From the NCBI RefSeq assembly GCF_014805685.1, contig NC_060906.1:24820626-24884625 (forward strand): a stretch of DNA of 64,000 bases, written 5' to 3'. This DNA is from Silurus meridionalis. Taxonomy: Eukaryota; Chordata; Actinopteri; Siluriformes; Siluridae. Of this stretch, positions 48,060-60,456 are shown piece after piece. Below the pieces are notes generated by a model. The model saw only the letters and a list, made by a program, of their open reading frames with translations. It was not told the DNA's origin and did no database searches. The translations under genes were made by a program, and so were the position numbers. Every line of letters begins with the position of its first letter. Position 1 is the first letter of the stretch.

Positions 48060-49493
48060 TCAAGTTTGCTGACGACACTGTTGTGGTGGGTCTGATCTCC
48101 AACAACGACGAGACGGCCTACTACAAGAGGTTAAAAACCTGGAGAGATGGTGCTAGGAGAACAACCTTCTCCTGAACATCAGCAAGACTAAGGAGTTGAT
48201 CGTGGACTTCAGCACGAAGCAGGAGCGTTCATACCAACCGCCAAACATCAACAGGACCCTAGTGGAGAGAGTGGACAGTTTCCGGTACCTAGGTGTTCAC
48301 ATCACACAGGATCTTTCTTGGTCCTGTCACACCAACACCCTGGTGAAGAACCCTGGCAGCGTCTGTACCATCTGAGATGCTTAAGGGACTTTAAACTACC
48401 CTCTCAGGTGCTAAAGACTTTCTACACCTGCACCATTGAGAGCGTTCTGACGGGTAGCATCATTACCTGGTTCAGGAACAGCACCATGCAGGACAGGTGA
48501 GCCCTTCAGAGGGTGGTGCGTTCAGCTGAACGTACCATCCACACCGAGCTCCTTAACCTGCAGGACATCAACAGCACATGGTGCAGGACCAGAGACAGGA
48601 AGATTGTGAAGGACCTCAGCCATCCCAACAATGGACTAATTTCTTTGTTGCTTTCAGGGAAACACTACCGCTCCCTGAAAGCGAACACAGAGAGAGAGTG
48701 ACCAGCATTTAGATCCAGCTTTTAGATCCTGGGTGTTTTCTGGTTAAAACTCCAAATGGCCTGCGGGAAGAAGCTCCTCCTCATTCTCTCCATCATCGCA
48801 CTTCTGCAAATATTTTTTATATTTTCTTTCTTTTCGCACTACAACATTTTAAACCCTGGACAGTCACTTTAACTGTGGACTTGCACGGCACAGTGCACTT
48901 TATACCACACCATACCGCACACGTTCACTTATACCACACCGTACCGCACACGTTCACTTATACCACACCGTACCGCACACGTTCACTTATACCACACCGT
49001 ACCGCACACGTTCACTTATACCACACCGCACCCGTTCACTTATACCACACCGTACCACACACGTTCACTTATGCCACACCACACACGTTCACTTATACCA
49101 CACCACACCACACACGTTCACTTATACCACACCATACCACACACATTCACTTATACCACACCATACCACACACATTCACTTATACCACACCATACCACAC
49201 ACGTTCACTTTAAGGACAATCACATCAACCACCTTATGTGATTACTGTTTACTGTACATAAACATACCCTGTATCCATAAACATACCATGTATATACAAT
49301 TTTTCCAGTCTTTATATATTTTTATATTTACGTTTCAAAGTTTATTGTTTTTATTTATCTGCCTTCTTTTTTCCCTTGTTTTATTTCTTCCCCCATCCTA
49401 TTCCCACATGCCAGACAGTCGTAAAAAGCATTTCACTGCATGTCGTACTCTGTATGTATGTGTATGTGACAAAATTTGATTTAATTTGATTTG
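48060..49493 (+). pseudogene. Non-LTR LINE remnant with complete 3' end
   Basis: It starts within RT at KFADDTVVVGLISNN (catalytic FADD) and runs through C-terminal motifs (RYLGVHITQDLSWSCHTN, FYTCTIESVLTGSIITWF, ERTIHTELLNLQDI, RKIVKDLSHPNNGLIS) with frameshifts. The 3' UTR includes a minisatellite (48896-49210) and ends catttcactgcatgtcgtac...tttgatttaatttgattt. 5'-truncated, as is usual for LINE copies. It splits the duplicated host sequence. Confidence 0.85.
48896..49210. repeat. 29-bp minisatellite in the LINE 3' UTR
   Basis: About 11 units of the type gttcacttataccacaccgt + accgcacac, some shortened by about 10 bp. Absent from the other two copies of this LINE in the window. Confidence 0.93.
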
Positions 49494-49496
49494 ATC

Positions 49497-50640
49497 TTTT
49501 CAATTAATCATTCATCATGGACCTGGAGTTGCTTAGAGCCTTGTGATTGGTCAAATAAACCTGCTCACGGACACAAACTCGCCAGTCTAAATCTTAGCCA
49601 GAGGATAAAACCGTAAACTAATATTCTATAAAGGGGGAGTGGAGGATGAGAGAGAGGATGGGTGAGAGGACAGTTGAACAAATGGCTTTCTCTCCTCAGA
49701 TTAGAACATTTATTGTTTATTTTGTGGCCTGACAGTTCTCAGGGTCTGACCTCATGGAGAGATCTGACCATCCTTACAGACTCCACAAGAACTCTGAAAG
49801 TGTGCTGTTGTATCTGACACCAAGATAAAAGCTGCAGATGAAAGCTGTTACTTCCATGGATCAGACTTTTTCTCCTGCATGTCACACAGCTGCTTGTGAT
49901 TTGCCGTCCCAGAGAAATGTGTTGAATTGTGAACACTACAGTCAAAGTCTACAAAGAACTTGTCCTTCATGTCGAGGATGATCATCAGTGGGTGTGCGAG
50001 TATGACCCTGAGATGAAGGAACAGTCTTCACAGTCTTCACACATCATCTCCACGACAAAAGGTGAGGCAGGTCTGCAGCTTGACCAAGTGCATCTTCATC
50101 GTCTTTTTCCACATTCTTGTATCGTGCATTTAGAATTCATCCCCAGGGACCAGACCATCAATAACAAGTTCTACTGCCAGGTTTTAAGGCGTCTGATGGA
50201 GGACATTCTGCAATGCAACCGGATCTGTGGTGCACTGGTCTCAAATCTTTCTGATACCTCGTAGGTGGTACATGTGAAAGTAACATCCATATGAACAGCA
50301 GGACAAGTTTTCAAGCAGAATGTGAACCCACACACTTCCTCCATTCCTCCATGGTCCAATTCTGACACTAACATGTCCATTGCAGGAGCTTTGTGTGGTG
50401 TGTAAGGGTCATCATGGGGTCTCTGACCACTCAACTGTGTAGTCTGTTTGTTCTAATCTCATTCTCTTACACCCTGATACTTACATCTGTATTCTGGAAC
50501 ACACCACAAAACCTGCTTTTTGGGAGATGCTCTGACCCAGTTTTCAAGACATCACAAGCTGCTACCTGGTAAAGTTGCTCACATCCTTATGCTTATTCAT
50601 CAACCTTTAAATTTGATGTAGGAATCTAAACTCTCCTTAC
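49497..50640. repeat. Segmental duplication with mariner and Tc1 fossils, unit 4
   Basis: 49497-49640 continues the match to 1905-2045. A mariner fossil (CEYDPEMKEQSS near 49995-50030) lies at 49960-50220 on the plus strand. The Tc1 fossil lies at 50335-50610 on the minus strand; near 50420-50340 it reads LLQWTC, a stop, then QNWTMEEWRKV. It is the reference copy without the LTR-like insertion found at 3315. Confidence 0.75.
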
Positions 50641-50774
50641 AGTAGAACATTCGATCTCCTCATAATGGTATTCTTAAATGATGACATGACCCTTAGATGC
50701 TGCACTAATAAAAATAAAGTAATACAAACCAATCAAAGATAAACCCCCAGCAATGTTGCATGTGGGAAAGTAAA

Positions 50775-51195
50775 CCTATGATTATAAGCTCCGCCTCTAA
50801 ACCAGTCTACAAGCAGTCATGAGTTTGGACTCGAGAGTTGAGGCCGAGTGTGAAAATGTTCTTAAGACATTAATAGAAGTGTTAGTGGCTGCAGCAGTGT
50901 CTCTCATATGCAGGTGTTTCAGTTTAATAAAAACAGCATTGTGGTTTCTGAGTTTCTGAGACGGAGTGTTTCAGCACCTCACACTGACCTGCTTCATGCA
51001 AACTTCATTAGTGACTATAATGAGAAGAATTTCAACTGCAGAATCCAGAATGAATCCAGTTCATCACCTCCACACAATGAGTGTTAGCATTGGAATTTTC
51101 ATTTCCTGTAACGAGTGTGTTGTAGTGACCTGCACATTCACACCAGTAGCAGAGATCTTTATCATACAATGGAAAAATTCATGCACATATACATG
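50775..51195 (+). repeat. Block A, copy 4
   Basis: Nearly identical to the other three copies. The shared frame at 50966-51196 includes CTFTPVAEIFIIQWK. A (CA)n run follows at 51198-51246. Confidence 0.85.
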
Positions 51196-51196
51196 A

Positions 51197-51197
<1 letters not shown>

Positions 51198-51246
<49 letters not shown>
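51198..51246. repeat. (AC)n microsatellite
   Basis: About 24 AC units. CA-rich tracts occur at the same place after block A copies 1 and 3. Confidence 0.95.
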
Positions 51247-51250
<4 letters not shown>

Positions 51251-51332
51251 GCACACGCTCATACACACATATAGACACACACGCCACACATTTTTTCACA
51301 CTTTTTTTTCAGAAGAACAAGCTAATGTTAAA

Positions 51333-51480
51333 CCCACGTGACTGTTCCTTTAAGAGTTCATGCTCCGCCCACATCAACACTCCAACCAATCAAGTTGAGT
51401 TAAATATGAGTGATGTAAAGCTGCTCAAACCAGAACACACACTTCCACTGAACATGGATCCAGAGGCAATGCAGTTTTGA
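51333..51480 (+). promoter_or_regulatory. Block C, copy 4
   Basis: The GC box, CCAAT box and TATA-like element lie in the same order as at 5468 and 20510, followed by ATGGATCCAGAGGCAATGC and an early stop. It lies 1.7 kb upstream of NITR4 on the same strand. Confidence 0.4.
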
Positions 51481-51817
51481 AAACAGAAATATTTCTACCA
51501 GGTTGTGATAAATTGAGAGTTAAAGCACAGATGATCTCATGCAAATTTATTTCATTATTTATTTATGATTTTATTTTTGGTTATTATTAAGCAGTGTATC
51601 TTCATGGATTTATAGCTGCAAACATGATGTCATTGTGATATGTGATTTATATCTGTGTAGGCCAGCATGAGACATGCATATTGTTTAATGTGATGGTGAT
51701 TACAGTGATCTAGTCGTATGATAGTGAATTTTCATAAATCATGAAGGTTTTCTATAAACTCTGCTGGTCAGAACAACACTTTCCAGACCATCATAAAAAT
51801 GGAAACTGGAAGTAACA

Positions 51818-52189
51818 TGTTGTGATGCCTGGATGGTGGCACACGCCCACTACAGGAAAAATGCTCTGAACACCTCTGCCATGGTGCTGAACGGACAGCG
51901 GTGGTACATCACCAGTGTTGTGAAGAGACAAAAATCACATGGGAGAAGGGCGGGGCTATGAAATGTGATTGGCGGCTGGCGGCTCAGCGAGGATGATGAT
52001 GACTGCCAATCCACAACGTACCTCGACCAAACTCCCTGAACCCACAACCGAGGATGCTGAACACACATCTCTCACACACACACACTAAATGCACAACTAC
52101 ACACACGCCCATGTTCACCACCAATAAATCTTAATAAACATTGTTTCCATGTGCTTGTGTTCAGACTGACGCAGCAGCGAGGTGCTACA
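51818..52189 (+). mobile_element. Probable LTR with adjacent primer-binding region
   Basis: TGTTGTGATGCC at the left and GAGGTGCTACA at the right, with AATAAA at 52123 and 52133. Immediately after comes TGGTGGAGAATACGAGC, which has the TGG start of a primer-binding site, then a short leader with an ATG near 52247 that is soon stopped. It looks like a 5' LTR and leader of a Gypsy-type element whose body is lost. Confidence 0.45.
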
Positions 52190-53090
52190 CTGGTGGAGAA
52201 TACGAGCATGAATACGGAACCCACCCTCAACCTCCCAAACCATGGACCCACTGTTGTAACACCTCCTAGAGACTAATCTCCAAGAAGATCGATAACATGG
52301 AGTTGTTCTTACTCATAATGAGTTTATCAGGACATGGAAGAACTGGACAAAGAAAAAAAGGCCAATACAAAGAACACTGTTTGGGAACTGGTGCCCCTCT
52401 TTAACTGAGGGGGATCCCAAAAGACAGACTAAGGTATACCCTTTGTATCCAAATGTATGTTTGGTCTCTCCAAGCTGTTGTGGTTCATGCTGCAAACCCG
52501 GAAATGATGGCTGTGAAACCAGAAGTGAGTGGAAGCTGGAGATGAGGATTGAGAGACAGCAAAAACTCCAGTTAAGCTCCAGCCTGAGCTCAGTAAAAAG
52601 TCCTGCTCCTAATCCAGCCTGAAATTGACTTTTAAAATCACATACAATTGAATTAAATTGAGACATGTCACTGTCATAGGATGCACCGTTACCACAAATC
52701 AGTGTGAAATGTCTCTCTGTGAGATCTGCACTGGTCAGTTCTCAGGAATATTATTCTAAAATAGGAGCATCTCAGTGCTGATAACAGACCAGCATCCAGC
52801 TTCAAACCATCAACAACAGTGATGTGTGTCACTGTGTGTGTGCAGACGTCTGTCCATGTGACTCCTGTGTGCTTCTTGAACATCACATCTCAGGTTCTGT
52901 CCAATTGAGTTTGTCCACTTGAACCTTCACACACTCTCTTCATGCAGCTGACTTTGTGCACACGGGTTTGTCATGCTGGAACAGTGTTTAAATCTTTTTG
53001 TTCTAGTGATAAAATAGTAAATCTGCAGCAAACAAACACTTTCTAATTCTAATTCAAATATCATTGGTCACATACACATTCATACAGAGT
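52190..53090. other. Gene-free stretch upstream of NITR4
   Basis: No coding exon is recognised. A CATGTGAC motif near 52855 may correspond to the E-box of the other NITR promoters, but it lies 350 bp from the ATG. Confidence 0.4.
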
Positions 53091-53094
53091 ACAA

Positions 53095-53134
53095 CCAATC
53101 AAAATCAGACCCCAGTTTCAAAGCATCCAATCAG
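53095..53134 (+). promoter_or_regulatory. NITR4 promoter: twin CCAAT boxes
   Basis: CCAATC at 53095-53100 and CCAATCAG at 53127-53134, spaced as in NITR1-3 and joined by related sequence (ttcaaa.cat before the second box). The 5' leader ctcactatcac...ctgaacaggaac is conserved too, though the coding sequences belong to different V types. Confidence 0.55.
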
Positions 53135-53209
53135 AGGTGAGTCTGAATCTGCTTTTACACTGCACACACGAGTTCACTCCCTCACTATCACTTCATCTGA
53201 ACAGGAACA

Positions 53210-54712
53210 ATGATCTCACTCTTTGTAGCTCTGTGTCTCTTTACATCAGGTCAGTTAGATTTTGTATATTTTTATATAAAATACATTAAAAATGATAAAA
53301 TAATTTCAGTATATATTTGTGTTTATTACTGACATGCAGATGTTCGGTTTTGTTTCAGTGAAACCTTCTAACATCAAGGAGCTTCAGGTTCAGAAAGTAA
53401 CGTGTGGAGAAAGTGTTACTATAAAATGTGACTTGTCCAGTGATAATGTTTCAGTTTGGTATAAACAGGATTTTGGAAAAGTTCCTCAGATGGTAGTGAG
53501 ACGAGCTCATAGCCAAATCAGACCTGGTGAAGGATTTACAGATGAACGCTTCAGTATTAGTGATAATCAGTTTATTCTCACCATTAAAGACCTGAAAGAA
53601 GAGGATACAGGAACATATTTCTGTGCAGAAGTGCTGAAATCTTCACTAATCTTTGGATCTGGAACCCTTTTGATTGTTGAAGGTAAACAGTTTTACTCTG
53701 ATAACCTGCTCCTGAACTCAAACTCATTCCAGATCAACACTTTATCTAGAATTCTCTCGAATTTCACACCACTGTTTATTTATAGTATTATTTTTACTAA
53801 TTGATGTTAAAGCTGAGGAGATGAAACGACTTCCTCCGACTGTAACGCTGATGGAGAACGGAGACTCGCTCACACTCCAGTGTTCAGTACAAGAGTTTAC
53901 TTCAAGCTGTGGAGACCAGAGTGTGTACTGGTTCAGACACGACTCAGGAGAATCTCCTCCAGGAATCGTTTACACTCATGGAGACGGCAGTGATGAGTGT
54001 AAGAAGAACTCTGAGGCTGGTTCTCCTCCACAGAGCTGTGTCTACACTCTCCCCAAGAGGAAGCGCCAGACCTCTGCTAAGGGAACGTTCTACTGTGCTG
54101 TGGCTGCGTGTGGACAAATCCTCTTTGGGAATGGAACTGAAGTTAAAGAAGGTGAAGGAGAAGGTAAGAGCTTTTATACATTTTCCTGTTGAAAACTCAG
54201 AGTCAGTTCCAGTGATACTGATCCAAATAATGGCTTTTTATCATTTCAGAAAAGATCCAGTGGAGAGTTTTAGTCTTAATCACCTCTAATATAATATCTT
54301 TTACTGTAATCATGGCTCTGGTTTGGGTTTTACTTCAGAAACAAAGAAAAGGTTTGTTTAGTTTTATGATTCATTTGAAGATGAATTTTGATCAGAATCA
54401 CAAAAACACTTTTTCCAGTTCAGCATTAATGATATTTATGATTGTTGTTCTATAAAGGGGCTTCCACCAAACCTCAGAATAACACAGATCAGGTAATCCA
54501 GTGTTTACAAAATTACAAAATACCTTAAAAATACACCCAAAGTAAATATTTTCATCCACTCTGGTGTATAAACACCTCTTGTTCTTTATCAGGCTGATGA
54601 TGAAGATGTCTTGAACTATGCAGCTGTGAGTTTTGCTAAGAAACCTTCATCCTCCAGAACATCCAGAGACCAGAGACATGAAGACGTTTATGCACAAGTT
54701 CAAATCAAATAG
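53210..54712 (+). CDS. nitr: NITR4: novel immune-type receptor, V + I domains, ITIM tail (6 exons)
   Basis: Exons are 53210-53249, 53359-53682, 53813-54163, 54250-54351, 54458-54492 and 54593-54712; all GT/AG, 323 residues. The signal peptide is short (1-13). The V domain (14-121) has C37, W47 and C102, an extra C29, and the J-like FGSGT at 112-116. The I domain (122-239) has the six cysteines of NITR I domains (145, 154, 184, 197, 216, 221), YCAVAACG, and its own J-like FGNGT at 226-230. The transmembrane segment is about 245-267. The tail has the ITIM LNYAAV (Y293) and DVYAQV (Y317). Two J-like domains with CAVAACG are diagnostic of NITRs. Predicted inhibitory receptor on cytotoxic lymphocytes, signalling through SH2 phosphatases. 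AATAAA follows at 54784. It is divergent from NITR3, with about 5.9 kb between the starts. Confidence 0.93.
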
Positions 54713-54719
54713 ATCCAAA

Positions 54720-55700
54720 ATAAAATAAATCCAGTATGATGGAGATGTATTGCTGTTAGTTCAAATATTTTCAGTCAAAAATGAATAAATAAATTATTTT
54801 GATTTTGTTTTTATTTTTATTTTTCTATTAGAAACTGTTTGTCATTGCAGTTTAACAGTGTGCATTATTTGCAATAAAAATTTTAGATTTTAAAATTATT
54901 TACAATAACTTTAAAGTAATTAATATAAGCTTTAGTTTATATGCTATTTATATGTAGCACCAAAAAAAAAAAAAAAGATTGTTTCTAAAATGCATTCTAA
55001 TGATTTACATTGTGATTCTTTATTAAGAAGGTAAAGCTTTAAATTTAGCGTAGCATTGAAGAGATCATACACATTTGTGCTAATTAGAATAATTGCTTTA
55101 AAAGTAATAGTGAGACGGAGTAATAACTAACAATTGTTCATTATGTTTAACAAATAAACTCAATACATTTTATTCCAGATGCTGAAATAAACACAAATAT
55201 GTACATTAAAGTGTAATACAGTAAGAAAAGATACTCACAAAAAAGAAAATATGAATTATATATTAAATTGAATAGTAAATCATTAATATGTGTAGATTTA
55301 CACTGCAGTGTGTATAAGAGTTGAAGTAAACTGGTCTGATAAATGTATCTAACACACTGCTCTGGTTGGATTTCTCAGAAATCGGACTGCATGCAGCACA
55401 GTGTATATTTTCTGAAAATGATGTTGGACTCAGATGTACAGGAACAAGCAGTTTAATACTGTTATACATTATCATTATATACATTATATACGTTATAGAT
55501 AAATGTTCAAACTACTGGCTTTAATTTTTCTCAGTTTCCTATTAATAATTGTATTTTTTTAATTATTATTATTATTATTATTGTGAAATTGTTTATATTC
55601 GTTATTATTAAATATTAGTATAGTACAAGTCAAACTTCTACATTAAACAGCTGATTCTTTAATGGACATCCAGAGAAAATACAAGCAGCAAGAAAAACAT
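54720..55700. other. NITR4 3' UTR and downstream flank
   Basis: AATAAA at 54784 and near 54871 are candidate polyadenylation sites. From about 55155 the sequence is the counterpart of 36880-37705. Beyond 55700 the match is broken by an L2 element. Confidence 0.6.
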
Positions 55701-58700
55701 AAGATAAGTTTATGTTGTTGTTTATAATGTTTGAGAAGAAGGTCTGTCTAGCTCTGCCTAGTTCTACATTGAAAGCCTGAAGACTGTCCTTATAGATGCT
55801 ATAATGTACTTCAAGTTTTGTTTTCTGCCACATACGTTCAGCTTTTCTGCATGTTGCAAAGGTGCTTTACGTCTGCCAGTGATCATCCTGACCTTAACTG
55901 GAGCTATACTATCAATAGCATCTTTAACTTTTAAGTTAAAACTTTCAAGAAGAACATCAACAGAGTCTGCTGATATGTTTGGCAACATTGATATAGCATT
56001 TATAAATACCTCACTGGTGTTTTCATTTATGAACCTTTTTTTGACAGACAGATCTAGCATCAGTGGCGGGACAGATCAATAAATCAAAGTAAACTCAGAA
56101 GTGGTCAGATAATGCTTCATCCTTGATAACAGTGAATTAAATCTTTAGACCCTTGCTAATAAGCAGATCAAGAGTGTGTCCCCGATTGTGTGTAGGACCT
56201 TGCACATGCTGGGTCAGATCAAAAGTGTTTAAAACATTAAGGAGTTCAATCGCAGTATTGTTTTCTGCATTTTCTATATGAATATTGAAGTCTCCAGGTA
56301 TAACAAAACAATCAAATTCAGTGGAAATTATTGATAATAGTTCTGTGAATTCATCAGCATATGTTGGGGTGTATTTGGGGGGCCTATAAATAATTGTAAA
56401 CAGAATGCGTGGTGTGCCTTTTAGAGCAATACACAAATATTCAAAAGAATTGTAATCACCAAGTAACACTTACTTGCATTGAAATGCATCTTTGAATAGA
56501 GCAGCTATTCCTCCACCTCTTCTAACAGCTCTACAGACACTTATGATAGTAAAGTTGGGTGGGGCTGATTAATTGAGGACTGTAGCGCTGCATATGTCAT
56601 CTAACCAGGTTTCATTTAGAAACATTAAGTCCAGGTTGTTAGTGGTGATAAGATCATTAACTAGAAATGATTTTTTCTTTAGTGAACGGATATTCAGAAG
56701 TGCTAACTTAACAGTAACTGGTTTTGGCCCTGTATCAATCCCAGAATGACGTCTAATAGGCAGTAGATTAGATAGAATTGCTGTGTGGCTGGAGAGGGCC
56801 TTCTTCACATCACTCAGGACAGAGATAGGGAAAGCTAAAGCGACATTGGGCTCCTGCTTGTTCTGTAAACATTTATGATTGTTACTGCTGTCGTAGCGGG
56901 GACCCAACACATATCAGTTACCAGTGCTGTTTGCAGATGAGGGCTGGTGTGATTCCTGACGTTGAGGCAGAGGTCAGAGTGCTCTCTCAGATGGAGGAGG
57001 AGGGCGGGCTGGGCCCAGAGGCTTTGGTGGTTGTGGAGCCCGCCGTTTCTTGGTGGATATTTGGGGACTCGCAACAATAGAGTGGGAAAGCTTTGTTCCA
57101 GCAAATACCAGTTCCTCCATTTTCTCTGAGAAGCACAGAAGTGGTGATGTTGGAGATAGGGAGAGAGAGTGTGATGACATCGGCTGTGATTCTGGTGTTC
57201 CTGGAGGCTGGGGAGTGTTATCTTGCCTTTCCTGGTTGTTATCCACAGAAATGTCCTTGGGTGTTGATTCACATTCCAGTTGTAGCGAGGTCTGTGGGAA
57301 GGGCTCAGCTTGAGCTGTGTCTGTAAACAGTAGTTGTTGTGGCTGCAGAGTTTTATCCTTGTCATCTGAATGTCCATCCAGGTGCTGGCGTGAAATCCTG
57401 TGGTCATTTAGGCTTTTTAGGATTGGACTGGCACACTCAGCTGATGAATGATAAAGGAAGAAACTTAAGCAACCTAGCTCCTAGTTTGTTTGGGTGGATG
57501 CCATCTGTGTTAAAAAGTTGCCTTTGACTCCAGAAGATATCGAAATTGTCAATGTAATTCAGTCCTCCCATGGTGCAGGTTTTTTGCAGCCATGAATTTA
57601 AACTTAGTAGCCGAGAAAACATATTTGTTCCTCTGGCTGGGAGAGGTCCACTGATGAATAACTGAACTTTCAGTCTTCCAAGTGTTTCAAAAAGTTTACT
57701 GAAATCCCTCTTGAGGAGCTCAGACTGCTCTTTCCGAATATCATTCTTTCCCACATGTATGACAATCTGACTGACAGACTTATGTTTCATCAGAATGTTG
57801 CAAAGTTCCTTGTTAACAGCAGAAACTGTTGCCTGAGGAAAGCAGTATGTACGGGTAGTCTTGCTTCCAGTGTTTCTGATAATAGAGTCACCAACTATCA
57901 GCGTGCTTGGCTCGGATGCTGTCTGACCGGAGCGCCGCTGCCTGTATGTTATTTTGCGTCTGTTAGCTCTGTTAGCTACAGCCTGATGTGATCTGTGTCC
58001 ATTTACATTTGGAGATTCTTCACCCACACACATTAGTGCTTCAAATCTGTTTTCAAGCAGCACAGGGGGTGGTGGAATACCAATATTGGCTACTTGAGTT
58101 GTACCCATATCTGGGGTAGATGATGCTAATGCAGCAATTTGTGACACTCGTGACAGTCTAATGTCTTGAGCACCTTTGGGTCTCGCACCCTGTTTATGCC
58201 ATCAGTTTGTGTCCTCAAATACTTTAGGTTTCTCTAAGCTCACTATGACCTGTTTAAAAGCATTAGGTTCACAGGACTCACCAGCTTGATGTTGAGAAGG
58301 ACCACAATGAAGCTCTGTTGCATGTTCTGGCAGGGTCGGCAGCACCACAAGTAACTTTGTTTCGAGAACTGCAATCTTTTGTAGAAGTCTGTGGCAGTTT
58401 GAGCAGCAGGTGGATTGAGATCCAAAAGAAGGCATTTTCTCTTCTGTTCGAGTGTGGGCAGCTGTGTTGTCCTGTTTTAGAAATGTCAACTGCCAGCAAT
58501 AGCAGACTGGCATACCGCTATGACAAATTCTCCAAGTTGTTGAATATACCAAATAACAATATAGTTTCAAGAATTTGTTTTAGTGTGAGTGTCCAATTGT
58601 TTAGTTTGAGCACTGTGCTGAACTGCTGGTAAAGATAAAAGCGAAAAAGCAAGTAAAAGTGTCCGAACAGTAGCAAAGCAGGAAGCTGCCAGAAAAGAAA
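55700..58700 (-). pseudogene. L2-like LINE, 5' half (esterase ORF1 and endonuclease)
   Basis: ORF1 has a coiled-coil-like part (58570-58202) and an SGNH esterase domain open over 236 codons (58147-57437), with GDS in LIVGDSIIRN, VGKNDI, and DGIHPN as catalytic blocks. ORF2 starts with the endonuclease: NIRSLKKKS and LNETWL near 56710-56590, IIYRPPK near 56385, GDFNIH near 56290, and GHTLDLLIS near 56160. It continues to KTKLEVHYSIYKDSLQAF near 55800. It breaks off at about 55700, just before the RT, which is the reverse of normal 5' truncation. Stops occur in ORF2. Confidence 0.85.
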
Positions 58701-58779
58701 GAAAGAATGTGTTTCCTTTGTGGTTTATTTAAAATACACATTAGCAAGGACAGCATTAAAAAGGGAATTGTGTAACAAT

Positions 58780-60452
58780 AAAACAATACACTACAATACT
58801 ATGCAAAATCCCTGTGCCACTCTTGAAAGCAGTTCCTGTTTAACTAAAGACACAGGTGAACATCGCATGCCAGGCATTTCCATGGTGTTTTGTGGTGTTT
58901 ACCATGCAATGTTTTGCAATGTACACAGCTCTTGCTGCCAGCAGTGGCAACATTTCTGACATCAGAGGACAGTTCAGCTCCTGGAACTGGTACATGATCA
59001 GAGTTGGTCCGTTTTGGCACTACTTTCTGTATGACGCTACAAAGCTCGGCAATAAGTTGTTCCATAAATCCTTTATGGGACACGTCACCATACAGTTCTT
59101 TATGCACAATGAAACTGTTGGTGGCAGCGATGTCCAAGAAGTGTAGAAAAATCTTTTGGTACCACTTCATTGTTTTGTGCTGTGCTGTGTAGTATTGTAA
59201 CAGTTGATCAGACAGGTCAATGCCCCATGTGCTGGTTGTATGCAGTTACAAGTGCAGTGCATGGAAATGTCTTTGTGCAGGTGCTTGATCACATCTGTTT
59301 ATGAAACACACACACATGAACATCACTAATTGTGTCATTGATAAAGTTGTTTGCATATGTCATACAATGCAATAATGATTGAAACCAAATATATATTTTA
59401 GGAAAATATAAAATATGTGCTTACGCAGGATGATTCTCGGTCGAACTGAAAATGGAGCGACACCTGCGTGGCCTGGTGTGAGTTTCCAGTGAAGGCAGGG
59501 GTGATGCAGCCACATTCCTAATAATAACCAAACAATATAGTTTTCAGTATTTTTGATGAATACACTTGAACAATATATATTTGTTAGCATGCATTGTACA
59601 TATAGCATTTACACCTCAGCATTCTGGAACATCTCTGCTAGCTAACACTACATAACAGCCTTTCAGAATGATCAGTGACACTAACCAAAACTGAACTGAG
59701 GCTAAAATATAACTTTATATAACGTCAACAATATTTAGAGCATACAATTACACACAGTTAATGTTAAAAGTGAGCAGATATTGGCGGATTTCTGTTGTAA
59801 CATTAAAAGACAATGCTGACAAAAGCTAGGCAGAGATGTCTACAAACAATATGAGTTTTATATGATCAGAATGTAAGACTAAATAACTTACTCATCATAG
59901 CAACTTGCTGGAAAGTCCTCGCTCTTCAAAATGCAAACGCTCCTCGTCGGAATCGCAATCTTCTTCGGATGAAAAGGTAAATTCTCTGCCATTGTTTCAT
60001 GCCACTGTCCGGGGGGCGTGTGTGTGTGTGTGACTCAACGTGTGAACTGTTTTACCTGTGAATAGCGGGGGGGCGTGTCCGCTCGCAGCTCATTATCAGA
60101 TAATGACCTGCGATGGAAAATCTGTGCCTCTACATGGTTTCACATGATTTATATTCATTGGAAACATGTGTTTTTTTATTTCAGCTATTGGCCGAGTTTC
60201 AGCACTTTTTAATGACGTGTTTCTAAACGAAGATCGCGCAGACAAAAGTGACAGATGGCGCACCCTGACTATATTATTCATTTAAAAAAAATACAACGTT
60301 TTGTTTATATAGTGAGCATACACAAATGAAAGTAGACCCTTTACAGATTTAAATGATGTATTACTTTGACATTTTTGATCAAATATGACCGAGCAGTTTC
60401 AGCTCTTTTTGCTGGCATCTGAAAAAAAACCAGCGGCGAATCAGACTCCAGA
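58780..60452 (-). pseudogene. piggyBac-type transposase remnant
   Basis: On the minus strand, near 59990-59905 is an acidic N-terminus (FTFSSEEDCDSDEERL). 59235-58844 encodes GIDLSDQLLQYYT, KWYQKIFLHFLDIAATNSF and a C-terminal cysteine/histidine-rich finger (CVHCKTLHGKHHK...CLACDVHLC), as in piggyBac transposases. The catalytic middle is lost. The right edge is CCAGAGGG then TTAA at 60453-60456, the piggyBac target, and block B resumes there. The left terminus was not found. Confidence 0.75.
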
Positions 60453-60456
60453 GGGT

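Noticed and set aside
48875..49213. A 112-residue His/Thr/Tyr-rich repeat protein
   Set aside because: It is the translation of the 29-bp minisatellite in a LINE 3' UTR.
57437..58147. A host esterase gene with an intact 236-codon frame
   Set aside because: The SGNH domain is the standard ORF1 part of L2/CR1-type LINEs and is followed by the LINE endonuclease on the same strand.
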